From Streptococcus suis (GTDB taxonomy: Bacteria; Bacillota; Bacilli; Lactobacillales; Streptococcaceae): 64,000 nucleotides of DNA. The position numbers and the translations under genes are program-made. Each line of letters begins with the position of its first letter. Within the stretch, counting starts at the first letter, position 1. Shown here piece after piece: positions 43,743 through 51,289 of this stretch. The notes beneath the pieces were generated by a model that saw only the letters and a list, made by a program, of their open reading frames with translations, was not told the origin of the DNA and ran no database searches. The stretch covers positions 868,001 through 932,000 of the forward strand of contig CP102145.1 of assembly GCA_024583055.1 (NCBI GenBank), read 5' to 3'.

Positions 43743-44032
43743 GTCTTTTTTCTTATTTTTTCAAAAAAAGTTGGAAAAATTCTTAAAAATGCCTATTTTA
43801 TGCGATTTTTAGGTGCTATTTTTTTGATATTTCTTTTCAGGAGGAGCCAGTTTCTAACCTAAAATGTCAGATAATGAGGAAAACAAGAGGAAAAAAATAA
43901 CACGATTTTTCGGTTTTTACTTCAAAAGAAACTACATTGACTAGCTTTTTTAATTTATAAGTTGTCACTTTTTCTAAACAAAAGAAAAAGCCGTTGAATA
44001 TCCAACGACTTCCTCAAATGAGAAAACTTAAG
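43743..44032. other. Non-coding spacer upstream of the Gls24 operon
   Basis: About 290 bases, very AT-rich with long A and T runs. It holds an inverted copy of the operator half-site (43959-43970) and, at the far end, the terminator of the small gene at 44033-44191. No gene can be supported. Confidence 0.5.
43988..44010 (-). terminator. Terminator of the 52-residue membrane protein gene
   Basis: CGTTG/CAACG-centred stem (GTCGTTG/CAACGGC with a G-T pair) followed on the minus strand by CTTTTTC. Confidence 0.7.
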
Positions 44033-44191
44033 CTACTTCTTCTTATAAAAGAGCACAAAGGGGAGCACAATTCCGACCGAAATCCACCATTTGACCTCCA
44101 TATGGAGCAAATACTTGCCAAGGCTGGCCACTAGGACATAGAACAAGGCCAAAGCGATGCGGATGTAGATATTCTTCAAATCAAATTTCAT
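44033..44191 (-). CDS. Small membrane protein, 52 residues
   Basis: Short gene with a strong ribosome site (GGAGG, eight bases before the ATG). It begins MKFDLKNIYIRIALALFYVL, has two hydrophobic helices separated by a WW-containing segment, and ends in KKK. Followed by a terminator and preceded by TACAAT/TTGATT-like promoter boxes. Unknown function; lone gene. Confidence 0.6.
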   Translation of the reverse strand: MKFDLKNIYIRIALALFYVLVASLGKYLLHMEVKWWISVGIVLPFVLFYKKK

Positions 44192-44227
44192 AGGCAGACC
44201 TCCTTGTACTATTATTGTACTATCTTT

Positions 44228-44279
44228 ACTCTTGAAAAATCAAATCTATCCATTGTCAACAGCCTTGGTGAGTGAAGAG
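44228..44279 (+). repeat. Dispersed intergenic repeat, copy 2
   Basis: Second copy of the element at 33684-33735, same orientation, with about 85 percent identity by eye across the shared core. Confidence 0.7.
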
Positions 44280-44376
44280 TTTCGGGGGAAATTTTCAGCC
44301 TATCCCCTTGAAAGAAGGGCACGACAGAGTTCAACCATGGACATTTTCATTGAGTTTTATAGATAGAAACAAAGAA

Positions 44377-44400
44377 AATCCCAGTCCGTAGACTGAGATT
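44377..44400 (-). terminator. Terminator of the ABC exporter operon
   Basis: 10-base stem AATCTCAGTC/GACTGGGATT (one G-T pair) with loop TACG, followed by TTCTTT on the minus strand. Confidence 0.8.
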
Positions 44401-44417
44401 CAATAGATTTATAAACA

Positions 44418-46157
44418 CTAGACTTTAGACTGAATAGCCTGCATCTGGGCGTAGACACCACCTAGAGCGACCAAGTCATCATGACGGCCTTGTTCAATGA
44501 TGCGACCTTGGTCCAGGACCAGAATCTGGTCTGCATTTTGAATGGTCGACAGGCGGTGGGCGATGATAAAGGTTGTCCGCCCCTCCTTGACCACTTCCAT
44601 GGCATGCTGGATGATTTCCTCAGTCTCCGTATCAATGTGGGAAGTCGCCTCATCCAGGATCAGAATCTTAGGGTCAGAATAAAGGGTCCGGGCAAAGGCA
44701 ATCAACTGCCGTTCTCCACTGGAGAAGGCCGAACCTTTTTCGACAACAGGCTCATCGATTCCCTTTTCCAGACGATCCAACATCGGCCCAGCTCCAACCT
44801 TTTCCAGAGCCTGGCGCACGCGCTCCCGGTCCATTTGGTCCACATCCATGGCCACATTGCTGGCAATGGTCCCCGTAAAGAGATAAGGATCTTGCAGGAC
44901 AATCCCCATATGGCTGCGCAGGCTTTCGCGAGAATAGTCTCGAATATCCTGACCATCAATCAAGACCCGCCCAACCTGGGGATCGTAAAAGCGATAGAGT
45001 AGGTTCATAATCGACGTCTTACCCGAACCAGTATGGCCCACCAGAGCTACTGTCTGTCCCTTGTCCGCCTGGATAGAGATATCCTTCAAGATTGCCTTGC
45101 CTTCTTCATAGGCAAACTGGACATGTTCAAATATGACTTGACCATCAGTCACCTGCAAGATCTCTTCTCTATCTGGCTCCGTCTCTTCTTCCAAGAGGGC
45201 CATCAAACGCTTGCCCGTTTCAAAGGACCGCAGCATATTTGGAAATTGCTGTACCAAGGAACCCAGGGCAATAAAAATTCCCTCAATATAGTTGACATAG
45301 ACAAAGAGCTTGCCTGGACTAACCCCCGGCTGGCCCTTGAGAAACTGATAGCCAACCACCGTAAGAATACCAGTGACCACCAAGTTTTGCAGGAAACCAC
45401 TCAGGTTCCAGGTCGCCAAGGATTGGGCCCAGATAATTCGGTTATCGGCCCGTCGCATCTTGTCTGCCGTTGCCTCAAACTCTTCCATGACTGCCTCTTC
45501 CTGACCGAAAAGCTGGATCAGACTAGCCCCGTTCATGGTTTCATTGACCTGGGTATTGACATCACTCCTGGCATCATAAAAGTCCTTCATGGGTTTGTCT
45601 GTCATCCGCTTATAGGCATACTGGATAGCGATATAGAGTGGAATCAAGACCAGCATGAGCCAGCCCAGGGTGGCATTCATGTAAAAGAGGACACCGTAGG
45701 TAAATGCCAGACGGATGAGGTTATTAAAGGCGTAGACCAGGGTCCCATAGAACTGGTTGCGCAGGGTCTCGGTATCATTGACAATCCGAGTCGCAATCTT
45801 ACCTGCTGGTTTGTCATCAAAGTAGGAAATAGGCAGGCGCTGCATGACATCGTAGGCCTGATTTCGCAAAAGCTCCGCAATCCGATTGGCACAGTGCATA
45901 AGCAGGCGCATGGATAGATAAAAGCCCAGACCACCGATGACCGTCATCCCCATATACTGACTAGCCTTGGTCAAAAAGGCAACCTGATCAAAGGGCAGCC
46001 CCTTGCTCAAATCCGTCAAGGGACCGTCAATAGCCTGCTGGATAATGAGCGGTGCCAAACGCACCATGGTAGAAGCCAGGAGATAGAAGACTACCGCAAT
46101 GGCAAATAGCCATTTGACCTGCTTGATTTGTCGCAATAAAAATCCTAAAATCTTCAT
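44418..46157 (-). CDS. Heterodimeric multidrug ABC exporter, consensus-ATPase subunit
   Basis: 579-residue half-transporter: six-helix membrane domain, then an ATPase with Walker A GHTGSGKTS (about 370), signature FSSGERQLIAFART and Walker B ILILDEATSHID with the catalytic Glu. LmrD/PatB/BmrD type. Pairs with the subunit encoded upstream, overlapping by four bases. Efflux of drugs, such as fluoroquinolones in PatAB/SatAB, is known for relatives; this pair cannot be matched to a named system with certainty. Confidence 0.85.
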   Translation of the reverse strand: MKILGFLLRQIKQVKWLFAIAVVFYLLASTMVRLAPLIIQQAIDGPLTDLSKGLPFDQVAFLTKASQYMGMTVIGGLGFYLSMRLLMHCANRIAELLRNQAYDVMQRLPISYFDDKPAGKIATRIVNDTETLRNQFYGTLVYAFNNLIRLAFTYGVLFYMNATLGWLMLVLIPLYIAIQYAYKRMTDKPMKDFYDARSDVNTQVNETMNGASLIQLFGQEEAVMEEFEATADKMRRADNRIIWAQSLATWNLSGFLQNLVVTGILTVVGYQFLKGQPGVSPGKLFVYVNYIEGIFIALGSLVQQFPNMLRSFETGKRLMALLEEETEPDREEILQVTDGQVIFEHVQFAYEEGKAILKDISIQADKGQTVALVGHTGSGKTSIMNLLYRFYDPQVGRVLIDGQDIRDYSRESLRSHMGIVLQDPYLFTGTIASNVAMDVDQMDRERVRQALEKVGAGPMLDRLEKGIDEPVVEKGSAFSSGERQLIAFARTLYSDPKILILDEATSHIDTETEEIIQHAMEVVKEGRTTFIIAHRLSTIQNADQILVLDQGRIIEQGRHDDLVALGGVYAQMQAIQSKV

Positions 46158-47884
46158 TCCTCTCCTCCTTCCTGGCTTTGTTGTCGCTGGTATTGCTCAA
46201 AGTACCAGCCACCTTGCGCCAGCAAATCTGCTGGACGGCCCTCTTCAACGATGCGGCCCTCATCCAGGACCAGCACCCAGTCTGCATGGTTAACAGCCGA
46301 TAGGCGGTGGGTGACGATGACATTGGTTTTACCCGCCCGTTCTTTTTGGATATTTTCAATAATCTGGCGTTCTGTACGAGCATCTACTGCCGACAGGGAA
46401 TCATCCAGGATCAGCAGGTCTGGTTTTCGCAGAAAGGCCCGTGCAATGGAAATCCGTTGCTTCTGACCGCCCGAAATGGACACACCCCGCTCACCAATCA
46501 TGGTCGCCAGCCCATCACTCATCCGCCCCAAGTCTTGACTGAAGGCCGCTGTCGCAATGGATTGCTCAATCTCCTCAGGACTGGCATCCAGCTTACCAAG
46601 AGCAATATTCTCGCCGACTGACTTGGAAAAGAGGATGTGTTCTTGGGGAACGTAGCCAATTTTTTCCTCGATAGATGCGCGTTTAAAGTCCAGAACTGAT
46701 TGGCCATTTATCGTAAAACTGCCTTGACCGACTGGATATTGACGGAGGAATTGGCGGACCAGAGTGGTCTTGCCTGACCCTGTTTTCCCAACGATACCGA
46801 CTGTCTGCCCTCTTTTCAGGGTCCAATGGATGTCCTGCAAACTCGGCCAGTCTGCCTGTGGATAGCTAAAGCTGTACCCTTCAAAAGCCAGACTGGACAG
46901 CTCTGCTATTTCCCCAAAACCATCAACTTCCAAATCATCCCCTGTATCAATCAGCTCCTGCAGCTTTTCAAATGAGGTCTTGCCGGTCTGGTAGACCAAG
47001 ATGAAATCCGACAGCATCCAGAAAGGCTCGAGAAGTGAACCAACGTAGAGCTGGAGGGCGATGACCTGGCCGATAGACAGTTGACCGGACTTGACAGCTA
47101 CTGTCCCCATGACCAGGACCAAAATAGTGGACAAGCCCAAAGCCACAGTAGCCAAGGGATTGTAGAGGGACTGGAGGGAGGTAATCCGGTCTCCACCCTT
47201 GGCAAGCTCCCGTGTCCGCTCCTGAAACTTGACCTTCTGAGTGGCCTTCTTGCTGTAGGCGCGTGTGACCCGAATACCTTCTACGACTTCCAGAACCTCA
47301 TTATTGAGCTGGGCGACGGCCTCCCGGTTGGCCTCAATGGCCTCATCCTGCTTGCGACCGATGAAAAAGATAGCCGCAGTCATAGCCAGCATAGGAAGCA
47401 GAGCCACCAGAGAAGTCTTCCAGTCGATGATAAACATATATGGAATGACAAAGGCAAACATGCCTCCTGCATAGACCACAATCATGATCCCGTAGCCAAC
47501 CATTTCCATCAGCCCGTCCACGTCCGTTGAAAAGCGGGTCATGATATCCCCAGAGCGAAACTTCTCATAGAAGGGCGTCCGCATGACAACCATTTTTCGG
47601 AAGGCTCGCTGCTGCATGTCAAATTTGAAATTGATAGAAGACTGAAAAAGCTTGAGATGCCAAATGAAGGCTGTAGCATAGTTGACCAGGGTCACCAGGA
47701 AGAGCAGGGTCATATCCTGGACCAACATTTTCTCGGTCAAGCCATTAGACGCCAGGGTGTCGACCATTCTTTGGATAATCTGGGTCGGCACCAAGAGCGT
47801 GGCGTCGTAAATAATCAAGGTCACAGCGATCAGCAAGTAGAGCCACTTGTGCCGCTTGACATAATCAAAAATTAAGCTGAACAT
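46154..47884 (-). CDS. Heterodimeric multidrug ABC exporter, degenerate-ATPase subunit
   Basis: 576-residue half-transporter of the LmrC/PatA/BmrC type. Walker A GKTGSGKTT (about 365) and signature VSISGGQKQRISIARAF are normal, but Walker B reads LLILDDSLSAVD with Asp where the catalytic Glu is expected. This asymmetry marks heterodimeric exporters with one degenerate site. Preceded by a leader peptide and terminator hairpin that suggest antibiotic-induced readthrough. Confidence 0.86.
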   Translation of the reverse strand: MFSLIFDYVKRHKWLYLLIAVTLIIYDATLLVPTQIIQRMVDTLASNGLTEKMLVQDMTLLFLVTLVNYATAFIWHLKLFQSSINFKFDMQQRAFRKMVVMRTPFYEKFRSGDIMTRFSTDVDGLMEMVGYGIMIVVYAGGMFAFVIPYMFIIDWKTSLVALLPMLAMTAAIFFIGRKQDEAIEANREAVAQLNNEVLEVVEGIRVTRAYSKKATQKVKFQERTRELAKGGDRITSLQSLYNPLATVALGLSTILVLVMGTVAVKSGQLSIGQVIALQLYVGSLLEPFWMLSDFILVYQTGKTSFEKLQELIDTGDDLEVDGFGEIAELSSLAFEGYSFSYPQADWPSLQDIHWTLKRGQTVGIVGKTGSGKTTLVRQFLRQYPVGQGSFTINGQSVLDFKRASIEEKIGYVPQEHILFSKSVGENIALGKLDASPEEIEQSIATAAFSQDLGRMSDGLATMIGERGVSISGGQKQRISIARAFLRKPDLLILDDSLSAVDARTERQIIENIQKERAGKTNVIVTHRLSAVNHADWVLVLDEGRIVEEGRPADLLAQGGWYFEQYQRQQSQEGGEE

Positions 47885-47918
47885 ATATCTCCCTTATCTT
47901 AAAACCTTTCTAAGCACG

Positions 47919-47952
47919 CAAAAAAGCCTAGACGACACACTCCGCCTAGGCT
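47919..47952 (-). terminator. Attenuator terminator in the exporter leader
   Basis: On the minus strand AGCCTAGGC/GTCTAGGCT (9 pairs incl. one G-T, 10-base loop) is followed by TTTTTT. It lies after a leader peptide and before the first exporter gene, so most transcripts should end here unless the leader is translated slowly. Confidence 0.82.
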
Positions 47953-47977
47953 CCCTCAAGTCCGTTCAAATAGACTA

Positions 47978-48046
47978 TTATAGTTGCTTAAAAAGGAGTG
48001 GTTTATGAAAAACAGTTTGTTTTGTGATAAATACTGTATTGTTCAT
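47978..48046 (-). CDS. Leader peptide of the ABC exporter operon, 22 codons
   Basis: ATG at 48046 with AAAGGAG seven bases upstream; peptide MNNTVFITKQTVFHKPLLFK plus two residues. The mRNA end of the peptide contains ACTCCTTT, complementary to its own ribosome site, so it can fold back. Stop at 47978, then the terminator hairpin 26 bases later. Design is that of ribosome-controlled attenuation upstream of BmrCD/PatAB-type exporters. Product is unlikely to act as a protein. Confidence 0.65.
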   Translation of the reverse strand: MNNTVFITKQTVFHKPLLFKQL

Positions 48047-48076
48047 TGTAGTACTCCTTTCCTTATTCTACCCCTT

Positions 48077-48104
48077 ATTTTATCAGAATATATTGACTTG
48101 TCAA
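48077..48104 (-). promoter_or_regulatory. Promoter of the exporter operon
   Basis: Minus strand TTGACA (48099-48104), 16-base spacer, TAAAAT (48077-48082). Start near 48070, giving a leader of about 185 bases before the first exporter gene. Confidence 0.75.
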
Positions 48105-48121
48105 GGTATTTTAGGTAAAAA

Positions 48122-48152
48122 AGTAAGAAAAAACGACCCATCCGGACCGTTT
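48122..48152 (-). terminator. Probable terminator at the prophage edge
   Basis: On the minus strand a CGAC/GTCG and ACGG-type imperfect hairpin is followed by GTTTTTTC. It may end the hicAB transcript before the host exporter genes. Moderate stem, so tentative. Confidence 0.5.
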
Positions 48153-48275
48153 GTCGACTATATGCTAGTTGCCACCTTTTAGCGCCTGAATTAGTGGGAA
48201 TTAACCGAATGCAAAGCCCGTAAAATTAGGCTTTTTGTTTTTCCGTCAAGTTAAATTCGGCAAACTTTGAAAATA

Positions 48276-48296
48276 ATTTGGGGCGGATTTGGGGCG
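48276..48296 (+). repeat. Tandem ATTTGGGGCG repeat at the prophage edge
   Basis: ATTTGGGGCG occurs twice with one base between (48276-48285 and 48287-48296), directly at the hicB stop codon. Short tandem repeats of this type lie near the attachment sites of some streptococcal phages as arm-type integrase sites, from memory. Function here is a guess. Confidence 0.4.
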
Positions 48297-48300
48297 AATT

Positions 48301-48705
48301 TTATACCTGCAATTCCTCACGGATTGCTTTTTGCAGCAGCTGGCTAAAGTTGACCTTGTTTTCTTTTCCAACTTCCACAAGCCAGCTTGGTAGTGTGACA
48401 GTCTTATTGACGATTTTAGAGCGTTCACGCTCACGGACAAGTTCGGTATCAACAGAGATAGCCTGAATCACATCATCATCGCTTGCTAGATTGCTTGCAA
48501 GTGCCTTGAATGATGATGGTTTCGGAAATTCTTTACCCTCGTCTTCAAACATGATGGTATAGATTTCAAGAACTTCACGAGCGTTGAAAATAGCTTCGCT
48601 CAGGTTGTCAGCTTCACTAAATGCTCCAGGGAAATCCGGGAAAGAAATGCTGTAGCCACCATTTTCCTTATCTGCTTCAAACAATGCTAAATAATTATAT
48701 TTCAT
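48301..48705 (-). CDS. hicB: HicB antitoxin
   Basis: 134-residue antitoxin. The N-terminal partial RNase-H fold reads YNYLALFEADKENGGYSISFPDFPGAFSEADN and the C-terminal part (from about 85) looks like a ribbon-helix-helix DNA-binding domain (NKTVTLPSWLVEVGKENKVNFSQLLQKAIREEL). Neutralises HicA and represses the operon. No clear ribosome site is seen before its ATG, so it is probably made by readthrough from hicA or from an internal signal. Lies at the outer end of the prophage, typical of a lysogenic conversion gene pair. Confidence 0.88.
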   Translation of the reverse strand: MKYNYLALFEADKENGGYSISFPDFPGAFSEADNLSEAIFNAREVLEIYTIMFEDEGKEFPKPSSFKALASNLASDDDVIQAISVDTELVRERERSKIVNKTVTLPSWLVEVGKENKVNFSQLLQKAIREELQV

Positions 48706-48764
48706 AGTGATAGATTAAGCCAATGATCAGAGTAACCACTTTAGGGGTACAGGGAGGAGTGCCC

Positions 48765-48950
48765 TCACTCCCCATACAAGACTTTGAGAATATTGTTCAG
48801 TGTACCAGGTCTGTAATCCTTCTCTTTGGGTTTAGGTATCGTCACTGTCCGTCCGTCTGGATGTTTCCAAACTTCGTGAGACCCTTTGCCAAAGTTAGTT
48901 TTACTAAAACCTTGCTTCTTAGCAATCTTCTTAAGCTCTCGCTCTGTCAT
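48765..48950 (-). CDS. hicA: HicA mRNA-interferase toxin
   Basis: 61-residue toxin with the dsRNA-binding-like HicA fold: MTERELKKIAKKQGF at the start, catalytic His in GKGSHEVWKH and TVTIPKPKEKDYRPGTLNNILK. Cuts mRNA when free. ATG follows AAAGGAG. It is upstream of hicB, the common order. Its C-terminal region overlaps a GGAGTG/CACTCC hairpin lying between the two genes. Confidence 0.88.
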   Translation of the reverse strand: MTERELKKIAKKQGFSKTNFGKGSHEVWKHPDGRTVTIPKPKEKDYRPGTLNNILKVLYGE

Positions 48951-48981
48951 TGGCTTATCTCCTTTCCTTATCTTTAATTAT

Positions 48982-49023
48982 ATTATACACTTGTTTTTTA
49001 CACTTGTCAACAAAAACACTTGT
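48982..49023 (-). promoter_or_regulatory. hicAB promoter with triple operator repeat
   Basis: Minus strand TTGACA (49005-49010), 17-base spacer, TATAAT (48982-48987), both consensus. ACACTTGT (plus strand) occurs three times, at 48987-48994, 49000-49007 and 49016-49023, covering both promoter boxes. These are likely HicB sites. Confidence 0.75.
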
Positions 49024-49082
49024 TTTTAACAAATATTTTTCAAAAAAATATTCCATCAAAAATATTCGTCACAATAGAAAAA

Positions 49083-49102
49083 AGCCCAGCAAACGCTGGG
49101 CT
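49083..49102 (-). terminator. Terminator after the endolysin
   Basis: Perfect 8-base stem AGCCCAGC/GCTGGGCT with a 4-base loop, T-run on the minus strand. Ends the late phage transcript. Confidence 0.88.
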
Positions 49103-49108
49103 GAAAAT

Positions 49109-49873
49109 CTATTTAAACGTACCCCATGCATCGCCATAACGTTTACCGTCTTTAGTTGCTCCAGTAGCCGCATAGTTACGTTTGCCACTGCCGCCGATGT
49201 ATGAAATCCAGACGAAGCCGTCAAAATCGACAACAACCTCGTCATACTTGACCGACTGCCCTTTTTTGTAGGTTGCCACAATCTGTCCAGATGTGTTTGG
49301 CGCACGACGGACATTGATAGAATCAACTGAGACTGTAAACACGCCAGTTTCTTTGTATCGCCTGCTCCCTGTGGCAGGTTTCGGCGCTGTTGATTGCTCA
49401 GAATAATTTAACCTAAACCAACCAATAACATTGCTATAGTCTCGCTGATGCTTGCGAGTAATACCTCCACCACCAATCTCCAGCTGGTCATTAATACCGT
49501 TTCGATTGTGGTCAGAATAGCCGTCGATATTCTGCTCAACGGTTGTCATACCATTCACATTAGCAGAGATACACACACCGATATGGCCAAAAGGGTCATT
49601 GGCCCCAAACTGCATGACAAAAAAATCACCAGGCTGTGGGATTAAACCGGGCTTGCTGGTGTCGTTATAAACCACAGGCAATCCCAACTTCTTAGCCCTG
49701 GCCAGGCAATCCTTGGCGTTAGTATAGGCCATATTCAACTTACCACTCGTCAAATGTTGCATGATATGATCAATCAAGGCCACACACTGTCCACCGTAGG
49801 GATTGGTTGGCACAGTGACCTTACGACCGACTAAGGAAAGGGAATAGCTTACTACATCATTTACTGTTGTCAT
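49109..49873 (-). CDS. Phage endolysin (CHAP amidase/peptidase with SH3b)
   Basis: 254-residue lysin. CHAP domain at the N-terminus with catalytic Cys30 in YGGQCVALID and His97 in PFGHIGVC. C-terminal SH3_5-type cell-wall-binding domain from about residue 175 with FTVSVDSINVRRAPNTSG and GFVWISYIG. Cuts peptidoglycan at the end of the phage cycle. Start ATG at 49873 has GGAGG upstream; it overlaps the preceding 38-residue gene. Confidence 0.9.
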   Translation of the reverse strand: MTTVNDVVSYSLSLVGRKVTVPTNPYGGQCVALIDHIMQHLTSGKLNMAYTNAKDCLARAKKLGLPVVYNDTSKPGLIPQPGDFFVMQFGANDPFGHIGVCISANVNGMTTVEQNIDGYSDHNRNGINDQLEIGGGGITRKHQRDYSNVIGWFRLNYSEQSTAPKPATGSRRYKETGVFTVSVDSINVRRAPNTSGQIVATYKKGQSVKYDEVVVDFDGFVWISYIGGSGKRNYAATGATKDGKRYGDAWGTFK

Positions 49874-49973
49874 CTTCTTCCTCCGTTTCAAGATAAAAAG
49901 GAGCCAACACCCATATAATAGGTGTCAAAGCTCCCAAAATCACGATAAGCAAAATTGCTTTAATTACTCTCAC
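49857..49973 (-). CDS. Small phage membrane protein between holin and lysin, 38 residues
   Basis: GTG start at 49973 overlapping the holin stop (GTGA). The protein begins MRVIKAILLIVILGALTPII, with one membrane helix and a strongly acidic tail (ETEEEDDN). It also overlaps the endolysin start by 17 bases, so the three genes are coupled. It could be a second holin or a spanin-like or antiholin factor; no family recognised. Confidence 0.6.
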   Translation of the reverse strand: MRVIKAILLIVILGALTPIIWVLAPFYLETEEEDDNSK

Positions 49974-50389
49974 TTATTCTTTCCTATCAGCTTTTCCAAT
50001 GCTGCCGTGACATTCTCAAAAATCGATGTATCGCCTTTGGCCTTGCCATAGTTTTCGACCAAACTCTTAAAGGTCAAGATGAGGTATCCGACATAGATAG
50101 TGTACAGAAAAGCTACACCTGTCTGTTCTGGCAACAGCACTGACATAGGAATCAATACAGTAAGTAAGATGATTCCCATCATCTTGCGAATCAGGCCGTT
50201 AATACCGATTTTAGATTGATAATCAATATCTGGATTAATCATTGCAGCAAACGTACCCGATAAAAAATCAACAATCTCCATAACGACAATTAACCCAAGC
50301 AAAAAGAGGATAAGTCCGTCCTCTGTTGCAATAAGTTCGCGTAGGAAATCAAACATCCCATGTGGACGCGGTTGAATTGAAGCCTGCAT
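49970..50389 (-). CDS. Phage holin
   Basis: 139-residue holin of the phage_holin_4 (TcdE-like) group. Three hydrophobic segments (about residues 26-45, 63-85 and 92-110) are separated by short loops, with charged C-terminus KLIGKNK. The SD GGAGG lies seven bases before the ATG. Forms membrane holes so the endolysin can reach the wall. Confidence 0.85.
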   Translation of the reverse strand: MQASIQPRPHGMFDFLRELIATEDGLILFLLGLIVVMEIVDFLSGTFAAMINPDIDYQSKIGINGLIRKMMGIILLTVLIPMSVLLPEQTGVAFLYTIYVGYLILTFKSLVENYGKAKGDTSIFENVTAALEKLIGKNK

Positions 50390-50392
50390 TCA

Positions 50393-50560
50393 TTATCCTC
50401 CTTCCGGAATATAGTTCACCACATTCTCATCTGCAAGTTCAGGGTGTCCCATCAATTCCAACTGAGCCTTGACTTTCTTTTTAAAGATGCGTGGAACATC
50501 CTTAAATGCAAAATCAAAGTGCTCATCTACAATATTCATCGCCATTAACATTACAATCAT
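50393..50560 (-). CDS. Phage hypothetical protein, 55 residues
   Basis: Starts MIVMLMAMNIVDEHFDF, with SD GGAG seven bases upstream. Soluble, charged; ends NYIPEGG. Similar small proteins lie between DUF1366 and holin genes in streptococcal phages. Function unknown. The frame extends further upstream, but that part overlaps the DUF1366 gene and lacks a good start. Confidence 0.6.
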   Translation of the reverse strand: MIVMLMAMNIVDEHFDFAFKDVPRIFKKKVKAQLELMGHPELADENVVNYIPEGG

Positions 50561-50564
50561 TTTA

Positions 50565-51104
50565 TTACTCCGTTTCTGTATCTGTGTTAGCGGTAGAACT
50601 GTCGCTACCGTCGACTGTATCAACGTTTTCAATACTTTCATCTTCTGGGACCTCACCTTCTTCAAAGCTAGTGTAGAGCTCTGTCAGCACTTCCATGACA
50701 GAACCATTCAGAATCCTAAATTTATCCTCAACCGCCTTGAAGCGTTCATTACGCTCTCCTTCAGTGGCTTCCATGCGTTCAGTCAACTCGGATTGTGCTT
50801 CCTGCATGTCGGCAAATTTTGTTTCAGCTTCCTGCATGAATTTCTTAGCTGATTTGACAACAGCTTCCATCTCTTCAATCTTCTGCACCGATTCAGCCAT
50901 GGCACGGTCAGCGTACTCAGACTTAAAGTGAGCTTCACGGGCCAATTCGACCAATTCATTTTCGGTCTTGTCCATGTGATTGCCTACTACTTTTTCGGTA
51001 TAGGTTGCGTAGCTTCCTGTTGTTGATGCAATAGCAATTTCTGTGTGTGTGATTTCTCCGTCGGATAAAAACGGATACTTCCCTATCACTTTCCAGGCTC
51101 TCAT
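50565..51104 (-). CDS. DUF1366 phage protein
   Basis: 179-residue protein with a DUF1366-type N-terminal part (MRAWKVIGKYPFLSDGEITHTE), a long coiled coil (about 45-150) and an acidic Ser/Thr tail rich in Asp and Glu. Common in lytic cassettes of streptococcal siphoviruses; likely structural or lysis-associated. Start ATG overlaps the preceding gene's stop. Confidence 0.75.
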   Translation of the reverse strand: MRAWKVIGKYPFLSDGEITHTEIAIASTTGSYATYTEKVVGNHMDKTENELVELAREAHFKSEYADRAMAESVQKIEEMEAVVKSAKKFMQEAETKFADMQEAQSELTERMEATEGERNERFKAVEDKFRILNGSVMEVLTELYTSFEEGEVPEDESIENVDTVDGSDSSTANTDTETE

Positions 51105-51280
51105 TCAGATACCCCCTCTGGTTTCGTAGCTTCGTCCAGTTGCTTGGTTAATTCAGCAACCTGCGCCTGCAGACTAGTAATCGTTTGCTGGCTTTCTTCC
51201 AATTGCGCTTCCACCGTTGCTTTATCCAAGGACAATTGAGCAATCTGTATGGCTAGTTTTGATTTGATATTTTCGTGCAT
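51101..51280 (-). CDS. Phage coiled-coil protein, 59 residues
   Basis: ATG at 51280 behind GGAGG. Whole length is a coiled coil (MHENIKSKLAIQIAQLSLDK and onward, with QLEESQQTITSLQAQ). Stop overlaps the DUF1366 start (ATGA). Small structural or chaperone-like phage protein, function unknown. Confidence 0.65.
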   Translation of the reverse strand: MHENIKSKLAIQIAQLSLDKATVEAQLEESQQTITSLQAQVAELTKQLDEATKPEGVSE

Positions 51281-51289
51281 ATTTTCCTC

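Noticed and set aside
43604..44032. Possible small RNA in the long AT-rich spacer
   Set aside because: No promoter-terminator pair other than those of the flanking genes could be matched.
48004..48117. 37-codon plus-strand frame with AAAAAGGAG before ATG, in the exporter leader
   Set aside because: The apparent ribosome site is the complement of the CTCCTTTTT in the minus-strand leader peptide, which has a promoter and terminator in the right places. The plus frame lacks a promoter.
48206..48240. Hairpin AAAGCC/GGCTTT with T-run on the plus strand at the prophage edge
   Set aside because: It points the wrong way for the phage and host genes nearby and the stem is short, so it was not listed as a terminator.
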